Part shown: piece by piece, positions 52,501 through 63,092 of the stretch
Position numbering within the stretch: the stretch's first letter is position 1
How the letters are laid out: each line of letters opens with the position of its first letter
From: Atrichornis clamosus
Lineage: Eukaryota > Chordata > Aves > Passeriformes > Menuridae
Length of the DNA: 64,000 nucleotides
Direction: 5' to 3'
Assembly (NCBI GenBank): GCA_013400975.1
Contig: WBMZ01006343.1
Span: forward strand, 1 to 64,000
Position numbers and translations under genes: made by a program
Notes under the pieces: model-generated
The model's input: only the letters and a program-made list of their open reading frames with translations
What the model was told of the DNA's origin: nothing
The model's database searches: none

Positions 52501-52586
52501 GACACAGCTATTTCCTGCTCATTAAAATAGGCAACTCGTTTCCCAGTTCTTTTGCTTGAAGACTTTTGCTGAGCCTGAAGATTCAT
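31337..52586 (-). CDS. MIDEAS: MIDEAS (ELMSAN1), ELM2-SANT scaffold of the mitotic deacetylase complex, twelve coding exons
   Basis: Minus-strand exons 52586-51126, 45666-45343, 44449-44104, 43668-43602, 38884-38742, 37894-37791, 36433-36358, 35192-35104, 33968-33819, 33615-33433, 33045-32846 and 31550-31337 join in frame to 1118 residues (human about 1045). MIDEAS holds HDAC1/2 and DNTTIP1 in the nuclear MiDAC histone deacetylase. Seen: the MNLQAQ start, a Gln-rich N-terminal region (Q8 at 264-271), basic motifs [13 protein letters not shown] and [41 protein letters not shown]2 ([13 protein letters not shown] to DYHYTG, about 734-841), SANT ([15 protein letters not shown] to YYTYKKQVK, about 842-892), a ten-Glu run at 946-955, a C2H2 finger (Cys1043, Cys1046, His1059, His1063), ten Ala at 1079-1088 and a Ser/Asp/Glu tail. 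Paralogue TRERF1 shares ELM2-SANT, but the N-terminus, the finger and DNAL1 synteny indicate MIDEAS. Confidence 0.97.
31551..32845 (-). other. MIDEAS intron 11 (splits the zinc finger)
   Basis: A phase-2 intron with no other gene recognised. It separates the CxxC half of the finger from the HxxxH half. Confidence 0.8.
32846..33045 (-). CDS. MIDEAS: MIDEAS coding exon 11 (basic linker and zinc-finger Cys pair)
   Basis: The acceptor is CTCTCCAAAG and the donor GCAG|GTAAGA. It encodes [13 protein letters not shown], a Lys/Arg-rich stretch ([10 protein letters not shown], a likely nuclear localisation signal) and NTFPCKKCG, the first half of the C2H2 finger. Confidence 0.95.
33433..33615 (-). 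CDS. MIDEAS: MIDEAS coding exon 10 (acidic linker)
   Basis: The acceptor TATCTTCTGGTGAAG|AGT is the only nearby AG that keeps the frame; two stronger-looking AGs just inside lead to stops. The donor is AATA|GTAAGT. It encodes [20 protein letters not shown], a ten-Glu run and a divergent linker ending LQDGVI. Confidence 0.88.
33819..33968 (-). CDS. MIDEAS: MIDEAS coding exon 9 (SANT, second half)
   Basis: The acceptor is TTAAACAACAG and the donor CAAG|GTAAGT; it is 50 codons, phase 0. It encodes [31 protein letters not shown] helix 3 and the basic segment expected to face the HDAC inositol-phosphate site, then DEAEVDIK. Confidence 0.96.
33969..35103 (-). other. MIDEAS intron 8 (inside the SANT domain)
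   Basis: A phase-0 intron. Nothing else is recognised. Confidence 0.8.
35104..35192 (-). CDS. MIDEAS: MIDEAS coding exon 8 (SANT, first half)
   Basis: The acceptor is TTTTACCTACAG and the donor AGCTT|GTAAGT. It encodes [20 protein letters not shown] then KDFFLVQKL, helices 1 and 2 of the SANT domain. Confidence 0.96.
35193..36357 (-). other. MIDEAS intron 7
   Basis: A phase-1 intron. Nothing else is recognised. Confidence 0.8.
36358..36433 (-). CDS. MIDEAS: MIDEAS coding exon 7
   Basis: A 76-base exon with acceptor GTTTATCTTAG and donor ACAG|GTTTGT. It encodes [20 protein letters not shown] and DYHYT, the end of ELM2 and the linker to SANT. Confidence 0.95.
36434..37790 (-). other. MIDEAS intron 6
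   Basis: A phase-0 intron. No further exon or repeat is recognised. Confidence 0.8.
37791..37894 (-). CDS. MIDEAS: MIDEAS coding exon 6 (ELM2, second half)
   Basis: A 104-base exon found by matching the expected ELM2 continuation. It encodes [20 protein letters not shown] then [14 protein letters not shown]. The acceptor GTGGAAATAG has a weak pyrimidine tract and the donor is TCTG|GTGAGT. It completes split Val781. An unrelated 195-codon open frame on the opposite strand overlaps it. Confidence 0.95.
37895..38741 (-). other. MIDEAS intron 5 (inside ELM2)
   Basis: A phase-1 intron. The long + strand open frame reaching to 38278 has no ATG start and no family features. Confidence 0.8.
38742..38884 (-). 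CDS. MIDEAS: MIDEAS coding exon 5 (ELM2, first half)
   Basis: The acceptor is CCCTTCTCTGCAG and the donor AATG|GTAAGA. It encodes [25 protein letters not shown] and TNKVTQEN, the classical ELM2 start. Confidence 0.97.
38989..39011. repeat. Perfect hairpin, 10-base stem and 3-base loop
   Basis: CTACAACACC, loop AGC, then GGTGTTGTAG. It sits in a MIDEAS intron about 105 bases from the ELM2 exon acceptor and would fold on either strand. Confidence 0.7.
40694..40777. repeat. AT-rich tandem duplication, 45-base period
   Basis: A 21-base string beginning AAATCTATTTATAATACC recurs at 40694 and 40739. Shorter AATACCATAT units run on to about 40777. Confidence 0.75.
41397..41450 (+). mobile_element. 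CR1 3'-end relic, plus orientation
   Basis: AGGCTTGGACCAGATGATCT followed by GCAGAGATTCATTCAAGC and ATTCC resembles the CR1 3' terminus (GGACCAGATGATCTCCAGAG... then ATTCTATG octamers). It is short and diverged. Confidence 0.5.
43602..43668 (-). CDS. MIDEAS: MIDEAS coding exon 4
   Basis: A 67-base exon with acceptor TTCTCCTTGCAG and donor AACC|GTAAGT. It encodes [20 protein letters not shown] and the Glu that leads into the ELM2 domain, with split Asn711 and Pro733 codons at its ends. Confidence 0.95.
43669..44103 (-). other. MIDEAS intron 3
   Basis: A phase-1 intron of 435 bases. Nothing else is recognised. Confidence 0.8.
44104..44449 (-). CDS. MIDEAS: MIDEAS coding exon 3 (residues 596-710 plus one base)
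   Basis: The acceptor is TTTTTTTCTAATAG and the donor TCAA|GTAAGT. It encodes the strongly conserved proline-rich block [52 protein letters not shown] and ends RTLLRS, as in MIDEAS and TRERF1. Confidence 0.96.
44450..45342 (-). other. MIDEAS intron 2
   Basis: A phase-0 intron. It contains four TGGAA units at 44609-44628, a pentanucleotide microsatellite. Nothing else is recognised. Confidence 0.8.
45343..45666 (-). CDS. MIDEAS: MIDEAS coding exon 2 (residues 488-595)
   Basis: The acceptor is TTTTTCTTCTCAG and the donor GTCAG|GTACGG; it is phase 0 on both sides. It encodes [30 protein letters not shown] and [14 protein letters not shown], conserved basic and hydrophobic motifs of MIDEAS. Confidence 0.95.
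45667..51125 (-). other. MIDEAS intron 1 of the coding region
   Basis: A 5.5 kb phase-0 intron with no coding exon, RNA gene or intact transposon recognised on either strand. Confidence 0.75.
51126..52586 (-). CDS. MIDEAS: MIDEAS coding exon 1 (residues 1-487)
   Basis: One long exon runs from ATG (52584-52586) to the donor AAAG|GTAAGG. The start MNLQAQ matches the family N-terminus and has A at -3. The exon holds the Gln-rich region, LFENFYPQ with Q8, the [14 protein letters not shown] core, and the basic motif ending [19 protein letters not shown]. It is disordered and low-complexity overall. Confidence 0.97.
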
Positions 52587-52817
52587 GGTTCAGTCTATTC
52601 TCCCAGCTACACACACAGTATTTACAATCCACCCATCCCTGGGGTTGGGGGAGGAAAGGCACGGAAGTCTCTCTTTTCCATTCAGTTTCAGTAATAAAGG
52701 GCAGGGAAGAAGTCTAGATGAAAGTACATTCACTTCCTTTTTGTGTGCTTCTTCCACTTCTTTTCACTCTTATACTTTGTGGTTCAGAGGTCAGTAGGGT
52801 CCACTTAGTTCCAGGTC
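52587..52817 (-). other. MIDEAS: MIDEAS 5' UTR part of the first coding exon
   Basis: Read on the minus strand, TTCTCTATTTCAG|GACCTGG at 52818 is a good acceptor upstream of the ATG, so about 231 bases of 5' UTR share the first coding exon. Earlier non-coding exons and the promoter were not found in the window. Confidence 0.55.
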
Positions 52818-53328
52818 CTGAAATAGAGAAGCAATTGCAATGAATCATCAACTGACATAACTGGCCTGTGAATACTCACGTGAGAAGCAACCATGTGTAT
52901 GTCTGTCCTATTTCCCATGTAAATGAAGACCAGGATAACACATGTAAGAAACAATAGATCTGACCTGCTAGAAGAATGCAAAACAAAACCACTTAGTTTT
53001 ATAAAATAGATATCACACTGTACTTGCATGATGCAACTCCCAATTGCACACAGACTTCTGACTAATCACTTAAGTTCATCCTGAAGGTTTTACTCTTAAG
53101 CTGCCTCTCATCTGGCCAATTACTTCCACGTCTTCCTGTAGCCAGAATAATCTGGGTTTAATCTCAACTCAAAACCACAAAACAAAAAACCCTCATGGCT
53201 TGCCAAAAGGACACATTTCCTAAAGACCTTTAAGAGACACATATGTACATGAGGGCTGCAGCCAAACACACAGCAAGATGCTCAGTTCAGTATTCTGGTT
53301 GAAAGGGTCAGGCAACAGCCCACCAGTC

Positions 53329-53340
53329 ACACACACACAC
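53329..53340. repeat. Short CA dinucleotide repeat
   Basis: About six to seven consecutive CA units, followed by ATCCCCCC. A minor microsatellite in the MIDEAS 5' intron. Confidence 0.8.
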
Positions 53341-56300
53341 ATCCCCCCAGTCATTATCGATGCTTTCCAGTTAAGAACTGCCCACCAAGCATCCAAACAC
53401 TGGAGACAGGGCCTGCTTAACCTGTTGCTCAAATGTTTTCTCTCACCAAAAGGTAGTTCAGGCAGCTGCTCCCAGATACCAGGAAATAAGTGTTAGTGTA
53501 ACGCTACAAACGCAATAGGAGAAAGTCTTTCTGGAACAGGCAGTCTAAGACAATTCTACCCTCCTACCCTCTTCCATGAAAAAAAGCTATCCACAAACTC
53601 TAAGAAGTTAGCTGGCAGGATTAAGGTCTATTGTGTTAACACATACACTAGTAGTTCTATTTGGATACCTAAAACCTTTTTAGATGTTTAGTTTAAAATT
53701 CAATTAAATTATTAAACTACTACTAACACTCTAGTGTAAGTCTCTATTTCTATCCTTTTCAGTATGCACTCTGTTCCACTTTAAATCACACTGCCAATAT
53801 ATTCTGAAAAATTATAACAAATTGTTAAAAACCTATTCTTATTACATCCCTTCTGCTATATAACCAAGTTTCTCTTGAGTGGAGCAGGCAAGACTAACAC
53901 ACACATCCCCTCCAATGAAACCTGCAGTCTGTTTATCTCTCTTTCTAAAATGAAAAATAATAAGCCAAAATTATATAGCACTCTGAAGTCCTGTAACCTG
54001 AACTTCCTCAGATGGATATGGGTACAGTGCAGGTTTTAATACTGAGGTGGGGTTGGGAACATGATGAGGAGGAAGAGAGTTTTAATTAACTTACGCAACT
54101 TCCACCGCAGAGGCCAAGTTTGGCTTCGGTGCTACTGGAACCATGGGACTGTGTTTCAGAGTGAAGTGACTCACTTCCTCAGGCTGTTACATAGCTGTTC
54201 CCCCACACTGCCTCCCCTTTGCCTTGGCTACAAACCATGGACCTCTGCCACTCTGCATCACAGAGCCAAGGCATTCCTCCCTCCTCTAAGCACAACATCT
54301 TGGCTCATTTTCCAAGCCTCTCTCAACAGGACGAAAATAACTCTAGGAGAAATTATGGACACGTGAGATGGAAAATTCTCTCTAAACTGCAACTTGTACA
54401 CAAACAAAGATTTCATAAAGTAAGTTTTTCCTACTTCAAAACTTCACTAGGAGAGGAAAAAAACATCTTATAGCAAGAAACTGAATCCCTAGTAGCAAAA
54501 ATGTAGAGATGGAAAGGTCGCTATATGCCTCTCAGAAGCATTAATGTTATCCTCTCCCCTTGCTTTCTGCTGCACTGCAAACATATCACAGATAACAGCT
54601 AAACCTCAGTACCTGAAGTAATATTGCTAATAGTCATTTCTGACAGTTTGACTTTCTGAAATCATCACAAGCCATTCTTCTCTCCAAACTGGTTAACCTT
54701 TTCCTTCTACTGATGCTTCCACCTGCATTTGTATTGATCAGTCACGTAATTCTGACAAAAAGGATGCAAGGTTTCCTACATATCAGAAGACATTACCACT
54801 AGATCAAATTTTAAACTGCCAGACAGCTTTCTGAAATTCTGCTGCAGATCTTCTACACTTTGAAGAAAAATGCAACACTAACTGTCAACCAAAAAGCTGG
54901 CATTCGACTTCAAGTCCTTGTTTTCAAACTTTCAAAAAAAAGCCCAAATCCCACACTCACACACATACACAAAAATCCCCGAACTGATGCTGTTCTTAAT
55001 AGTCATGGCTGAGATTTGCAGCTATCATACTTATCTGTGTGTTTAGCAAGAGGACTCATGTTAGTGAAAAACCATCGCATTAGCACAGTTTTCCAAACCT
55101 CCACTTCTGTGGACTTTGGTTCTGCTTTTTCTATTACTAGATAAGAAGACACCAGCGTCATCTAACCCAGACCAGTTTAGAACTGCAGCAATCTGGGAAA
55201 GAGATCTAACGAAAGTATTAAGATGCAAAGTTTAAATAGAAGTAAGTTCGGAGATAACCTAAAGGGGGAAAAGGAAAGTGTACAACTGAAGTTGTTATTC
55301 AGCACAAAACCCAGGACAGTGAAAAGGACATTACCAGGGAAGAAAGAAATTTAAGGTACTTTGAACAAGACATGCTTACTGAACATCCCAGTTCTCCCAG
55401 TTACATGCAAAAGTAATTATATCCTAACTAAGAGATCACCAAGTATAAAAGAGGATTTGGTGCATCCAGTATTAGATAGCAAAAGAAAATATCACAAAAT
55501 TAGCTTTTTAGAAATTTTTCTATATAGAAAAACTGCAGAAAAATATCTTCTATGTCTTCCTAATAACAACAGTCCATAGTTTAAGCTGCAGTAATAAATG
55601 CTCAAGTTGCAGCATGACTATGATTCAGGAAAGCTCACACTTGGCAGCTTCACTGCATGAGCACTGTTGGCTCTGACTAAACAGGCTTCCCTCCCTGAGG
55701 CTGGGGGAATGAACTCACACTACCATCATCCTAGCCAATTACCACCTTCAGGGTTTTTTGTTGTTGTTGTTTTGGGGTTTTTTTGTTTTACTTTAATTTC
55801 AGCGCAAGAGTCAGCTGGCAGTGGCACAGTAAAATGGCAACACACTTCCAGGCTTAAGTGCTTTGGAGCAGTACATCCCTGATGATTTCTTACTTCTGAA
55901 TAAGGCACAGAGCCAGTTCCAATACTGTAATTCCCAGAAGATACTGTGTCTTGCCTCCAAATATACCAAAGTGTTATGATACTTAGCATTGCTTTTACGC
56001 TACACAGTGAAAAAGCAGAACCTAGCATCAGTATATTTTGTTTTAATAACTCTAAGATTTGGCATGCAACATCATCAGTTATTTTCACTTCCAGGAACTT
56101 CTGACATTCAAGAACATCTCCTCAACTTTCTTCAGATGGATACAAATTGTACGTCACTTCTTTTAATACTGTAAATATTTTCAGGTTTCTAAGAAATTTT
56201 TCATATTGTAAGGCTTTCTCTTCTATACCTAAAAAGAATGTCAAATTAGATACACATATACCCAATGGGCACATATGCAGTATTCTCCGGAATGAAAAAT

Positions 56301-59300
56301 ACATAAGGGAAGTAACCTATGGCACCTTACTGAGAAGAGCATTTTTAGCTAAAAACCTCTCCAGCGTATCTGCACAAGCACATTAAAGAAAATCATAAAC
56401 ACATATAAAACACCATATGAGCTACATTTAGGCAAAGAATGCTGAAGGACTTCCTGAAGTATACAACAGGATTATGGAGGAGTCTCTGCCTGCACCCAGG
56501 ATTCTGTTCTGAAATTATGAAGTCCTTTCAAAGCAGAGATATCTGAGGAGTGCAGTGCACAGACACTCAGAGCCATTTACTACGCTGGTGTGAGCCCTGA
56601 GCACCCATCAGCAGATTTCACTCAACCCAAAGGAGAATCATTTAGACATCCCTATCCATTGCAACTGCCTTGTCTCAGTTTACCATGAGCCTGAAGAGTT
56701 CGCTGGAAAACCTTAATTAAAGGTTATTTGATTTAGGGGACAAATGAAAAACACTCAGTGGTAACCATTTAATATAAAATATCTCTACCTCTCTTTAAAA
56801 CTTGTTGCCTGTATATTTAATATCTAGCCACCATTATTCCATTTATGCAAATATTCTCTTAACTAAGCATATGTATATTTGTACAGTTTCACATATCAAG
56901 TTCATGACCTCACACACTGCAGTAACCTTAAAACTTTACTCTTTCTCTCACCTGCTGAGGGCTGTGCTATCCTGGGCTTTGTTTAGTCCATTTGCTACAC
57001 CACCTATATCTGGCATGATAAGCAAGTTTAAATTGTGCATATTCCTCATCTCCTTTGAGATCATTTGCGAACATTTCTCTCTGACAGAATGCTGCAGAAT
57101 GATTCTGGAAAGACTAACTTCTCCTCAAACTTCAGGAAAATTAAGGATGCTGAGAATAGTAACAAGTTGCAGTTGCAGACCATCTTCTATTCCACCATCT
57201 TAGCTTTTAAATTCCTCTATTTTAGGGGTTTTTTAATGTAAAATAAAATGTTCTTGGGTTCTAGCTAATGTACATTCTCAGCCTTAACTGCAACAATGCT
57301 GTCACAGTTGCTCATAGGAAATCTGTCAAATTAGGGTGATGACAATAGTTTCTCACTAAGTCCTCCTACTGACAGCAACTGAAATTACTGTTCTCCCCTG
57401 TAAGCAGCTCAATCACTTTTAATGATGATGATGAACAGATTCCCAGAACAATTGTTACATTTAACACAAATGCAGCAAGCTACGTAGTGTCCTTCTGAGA
57501 CAGAGCAATCAAACCCTCCTTCTCCAATTTGCTCATTATTATGGTTAAATTCCACACTTACGAAACCCGTGAAGAAGTATAATACACATTTTACTAACGA
57601 GAAACAGAAACAGAGGAGCTAACTCACTTCTAAGATCTCACAACAAGCAAGGTCAAAAATTAAGCAGTATATATTAGCTACCTGTTCCCCCTCAAACTTG
57701 CACAAAAACACGGGTTTAATTACATATACCTCTATAAAGATAAAAATTGGGTGTGCTATTTACACATGCAGAAAGGGCAAAAAAGTTTTAATTCCTTCAG
57801 TGCAGTAGAAGGACAGAGGAGGTTCAATAGGGTGGTTTTGTTTCTGGCTCTTGTGTTTGCATTTTAAAAAATGACTAGAGACTTACAGGGCATCACAAAC
57901 AAGAAACTTGTTCCAGCTAGCAGAAATTTGCCTCTATGAAACCACCAACACCATTTGCAACAGTCTTAAGTAAGAACAGAGAAAGGGATGAAAACACGCG
58001 ACAGTTTTTGTGTTTGCTAAAAGATTAGCAAAGCTTACCGCACACAGCCTATGCTTACCCTGCTGTATACAAAAACAGCTTCAATCCCTCATTCCAAACC
58101 CTTTCCTGCACTCTCACTTTGTCACATTTTCTTCCAGACAGTTAGTTACATCAGAATTCCTGCAGATTGTTTGCAATCTCCCACTCACCACCTTCAGACA
58201 CCTTAAACAGGAAGGATAACTGCACAGCACAGAAAATAAAACATGTTTGTAAATTCTACACAGCAAAGCACAGCAATCTATCTCCTGAAGTAAGGCAGGG
58301 GAAAGTTCAAAGCAACTATATAACACACCAGTGTGCAAAAAAGCCAAAAACATATATGGAAGATGATGGTTTTATGTTCCTGTCACCTTATCCCAAATGG
58401 TACAGCATTTTCCAGAGATATCTACAATGCCTGTCTCTATAGCAAAAGGTGTATTTTCCAGGAGTCTGGCACTACACAAGAGCAACAGCTGAAGCCCAAA
58501 GTGAATAAGCAAAACCAAGTAACTGAACAGTCTCCAGTTTAAAAGAAGCACACTACAAAAGAACATAAATAGGTATCAATCACCTCCCCCAACACCTCCA
58601 AGTAAGAAACTAATCTAGGGAACTGTATCAGATCAAAGTCCTAGAATCAATAAAGCCTATGAAATGGGGAAGTCTTACTTATTGTGTAACACTGCATAGC
58701 AAAAAAAAAAAAAGCTACAGCGGGCCTGTAATAAAGACAAAGAGATGAAAGGAAAGCTGCTTCACAGACAGACAACAAAAGGGAAAACACAACATCCAGG
58801 AAGTTTGACAACTTCCACTGTTTCCTGAAGGTGCCTGCCTGGGGCTAGCAAACACATACCTAAATAAGTAGTATGCAGGGCAGACGTTTATGACCTACCC
58901 AAATTTTCATGTGATTGGTCCATTTCTATTGCAGAGAAAGACTGAAGCTATGAGTGACTATAAGGGCATCTCTGCCCTAAGGACACAGAGGATGGCATGG
59001 TTAAAATTACTTTGCTACCACTTTCACTTTCCCATTTTCAGAGGCTGGAAATTAATAAAGCTTTATTAAACCACTGTACTAACCAGAGACTCAAAAGTGA
59101 AATCCATCAGCTCCGTGAGGTGAAACATGGGAGACAAAGGTCACGCTGTGAAGGACTATGTGCCAGCAAAATCACGTAGCTTGTATTGCACCACCAGATG
59201 CAACAAACTACTGCTCCAATCTAGACCATTCCTGACATTCAGCTCCAGAGGGTAATACCCACAGCAAGCAAAATAACACAAAATGCAGAACTGCCGTATT

Positions 59301-62300
59301 ATTTGGGAAAAATATACACATCCAAATGGAAAAATATGAACTACACTTCATGAAGTAATCAATCTAAGGAGAAATACAAATACTATTTCAATAAAATATT
59401 TTGGTTTACAGTAAAGAATATAATAAAGGTGAGGCAGTGAAAATGCATTCTCATAAACACTATTTAATTAGGCAAATTTCTGTTCCAGTGGTCTTCAAGT
59501 TCGCCAAAACATGCATTCTGATTCTGTTTGAACCAACTATTTACACCCATGGATGTGGTTTTATTAATCCCCATCAACACAATTTTTCCACATTCCATCT
59601 AAACACACAGATCCATCCTAGTATGCAGGATGTTATAGAGAAGGCTTTGGGGGATTTGAATTGCAGGGTTTGAAGCACCACAGATGCACCTCAAAGGGAA
59701 GTTTTCAGATAACAGTTCTATGAGAGGAGAGTCACACACTATCAATGAACACAAAAAATAACCTATTTTGTGGCTTGTCTTCCTCAGTTCAAGCTGTAAA
59801 ATTGGTACAAATATTGGAGGCTTGCTTTTGATAACACATCTAAGATTTTCTGCATGATTTTGTTCCAATGGATGAGGAAGAGACAAAAAGTTGTTACAAA
59901 GAAAATGCCCATGAAGTGCTGAGTAGTCTTGTCCTTATACCAAACAAGCCAGACAAACCCTGGCTTACACAAACAGCTCCACCAGAGCAAAATCAGCGTC
60001 AAGATGAGGAAGACAAACTACTAAAAAGACAAACTGAAATTTTAAACCTTAGCAGATTATTAAACAAACAACAAAAGAAAAAAAAAAAGCCACAACCTGA
60101 AATTTTAAGGGAAGTGACAATGTTGTTTCTACCAGCTATTGAAAGGATATGTAAGATCTTCAATTTCATTTATTTTCAATAAAAACTTTGAGTAGTATTT
60201 CCAAATAATTGGAATTTTGCGCAAACCTCATCTCATGAAAGCAAACGATTCATGATTTGCACCAGACTGGTCTTTTGTCTTGCACTATGAGAGAGGCAGC
60301 TACATAAATCAGACTTTTGTAAACATACACACAGGAAAGCCCATCTTTACAAATGGCTTTGCAATACAGACCAGGTCTATCCTTTAATAAAATAAGTACA
60401 TTTTTTATATTGGTTAATGTTTATAAACTGTACTGAAGTTAGAAATATTTGTTATTATAATCTGTCATCACGATAAACACTGTGATCTGAACAGACTTGG
60501 GCAGCCTTAGAGGGTAGAATGAGCACAGTAATTAGAGTATGAAATGCTGTTTTCAGGTTTTGTAAAGTTACATGAACATTATTCCTTCCCACGGGAAATG
60601 GGTTAACACTTCTAATCATAAGCCCTTAGATAGTTATTTTAAGCTTTTTTGTTTGGAGCTGTCAGGGAAGGCAGTTGCTAGCAACAGACAGACCAACACT
60701 CCAACATAGAGGAATCACAGCAGGCTCCAAAGTCAGAATGGCAGAGCAGGCCAAAAGCTTTTCCCTGCCCTCGCATTCACATACCTGACATAACCACAAC
60801 ATGTCATTCACTCCAAATACCTCTCCTGCCACAAACACACCAGCTGCAAAATTGCATGGACACCTCAGAGACAGACCAAATCCCTCTGCACTTTAGCCCT
60901 GAGAAGAAAACATATCTGCATGCACTGAGCTTCAACAGGAAAGATTACTGCAGGTTCAGTTTTTCCCATCTCAACCTCTTCAGCACTCCAGCAAAAAAAC
61001 AGGCTTGCAGAGGTGCCCAGAGTATGGAATACTGAAGTTTGAGTGCTTTACAGATTCCTTTGAAGCTTTGCAAGAGGTAATGGCCTACAAATAAGGGGAG
61101 AGAATGGTGAAAGTTCATAGAGACAGTGATACTTTCCATTCCCAGAGGTTTCTTCATGAGAGATATAGATGCACTCAATACTACAGCCACAACCCTTGGC
61201 AGAGACATTCTTGACACCGTCAAGCAGGCATCATCACTCACCCAAGTCTGGCTGGAAAATAGCTGAGACTAAAAGTACAAGCAGAACCCCAAGGGATCTG
61301 GGATCAGTTTCCAGCTCTGCTACAGATATGCATCTTGAGCAAGCCATTTCAAATCGGTTCATAAAATGAGAGTTATACTTGAAACCCAATACACTGATAT
61401 TAATGAAGTATTTTGAGGTCATAAAAGTTGTATTATCTTTAACAGTGGACACTAACAGCCTAGATGGGGATTCTTCCACAAAGAGCTTAGAAGTCTAATT
61501 TGAGACATGATGTAACCAGGGTAGCGAGAACCAAAGAAGAAGGAGTAAGCCAAAATTAAGGAAAAAGGTCACACAATAACATACTTGTTCTTTTGTCACA
61601 TGCCTGCCTGTATCTCACTTGACCCAGAAATATCTTTGTTTATCAGCAGTTATCTAAGACGAAGCAGTGCTGACCTTGGTCTGCCCACATCCACACGCTT
61701 GTAGCAGACAGATGACAGTACTGACTGCGTGCAGTCAGTCTTTAACTGGACTGACAGGACTTTAGTCCAAATTTCTAAAATTGTATCTTTTAAGAAATCC
61801 TGCAGTCACTGTTGACTACAAAAGGGTCTCATTATTGTGCTCGTCTGTTACAAGGTACAGTAAGCTGTTGGCCATGGCTGGGCCTGTCAGGCATTACAAC
61901 AATGCAGTTAAGCAAATGCACACTAACACTGGGAGTAGGAACACTGGAAGATATGGGCAAGCAGGATCATCACAGTGAAAAACAGCAAGGTTTTAAGAAT
62001 CCAGGGGCCCACAGAGCACTCTTGATTTCTTAATCTTTAATTCCAGAATCAAAGCACTTTCCAGGCCCCCAGATTCATAGTTCCCTGCCAGTTACCTTCC
62101 AGACACCTGTGCAATCTCCTCCTTTTAGCCACAGGGATTTCAGTGGAGGAAGGAAAGAACAGATGGTTGGCACCAATACTGGATCAAATACAAAGCTCTT
62201 CCATTTCTGTAGTGGCTTATTTGTGTCCGTACTAGCATTATAAAGCACTTCCACTATGGGGCATAAGTGACATCAGCATCATATGTACTCAGAGCAAAGT

Positions 62301-63030
62301 AAGAAGCTTCCTAAATATTCAGCTCAACAAGCCTACTTGAAACCAAACGAACCACTCATTCTGCACTTTATAGCTAGAAAGAAAAAAGGTCATTCAATAA
62401 CAGCATGAGGAGAAGTATCCTCTATTAAGAACCCTTACAAAGCTATTTTAAACTGAGCAAAAAGACTCCGTTCTTAGTAAAATTAAGGTCTCAATAATGA
62501 AGTTTAATACTACGGGAAAAACTAAATTTTATGCATTAATCCACCTATACACGAAATTCTGTAAGTGTTAAGCTGATCACAAGTATCCTGCACTTACATA
62601 GTTCTCTCTGAGAGTCCTGAAACTATATAAATACATTTTAATCGAAGTCATAACGTTTTGGTTCAATAATACCACACTACACTTTGAACAGATGTATGTG
62701 CTAAAGCTAAAAACTATGTCATTGATATTAACAAGAACAAAAAGTCCTTGAAAATTGTGAAAAAACCAGGCCATAAATAATTGGAAAGTCAGAAACTTAC
62801 TAGAAAAGCTGGCAAGATGGTCTGCGCTAAACACTTGACCATCTCCAAAAGAAATCACTAAGCACTAAGGAAAAAATAAATTCCCTTACATAATACAGTT
62901 TTCACTTTGGAATGATGGGCTAATGAACTAATCATGTCTTCAGGTATATGGATTCTATTAACCTGATCCTCTCACACCGAAGAAATTCTGAGATTGATGC
63001 TCCTTTACAATCCATAATGTGCATAGCCAT

Positions 63031-63092
63031 CTAGTTCGAGTCATCTTTAACCATCTTTTTCCAATGCAAACCATTCTGTGATTCCGTGATAA
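63031..63092 (+). mobile_element. CR1 3'-end relic, plus orientation
   Basis: CTAGTTCGAGTCATCTTTAA, then CCAATGCAAACC and the octamers ATTCTGTG ATTCCGTG, match the CR1 3' terminus with its ATTCTATG-type repeat. Only the last 60 bases or so survive. Confidence 0.65.
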
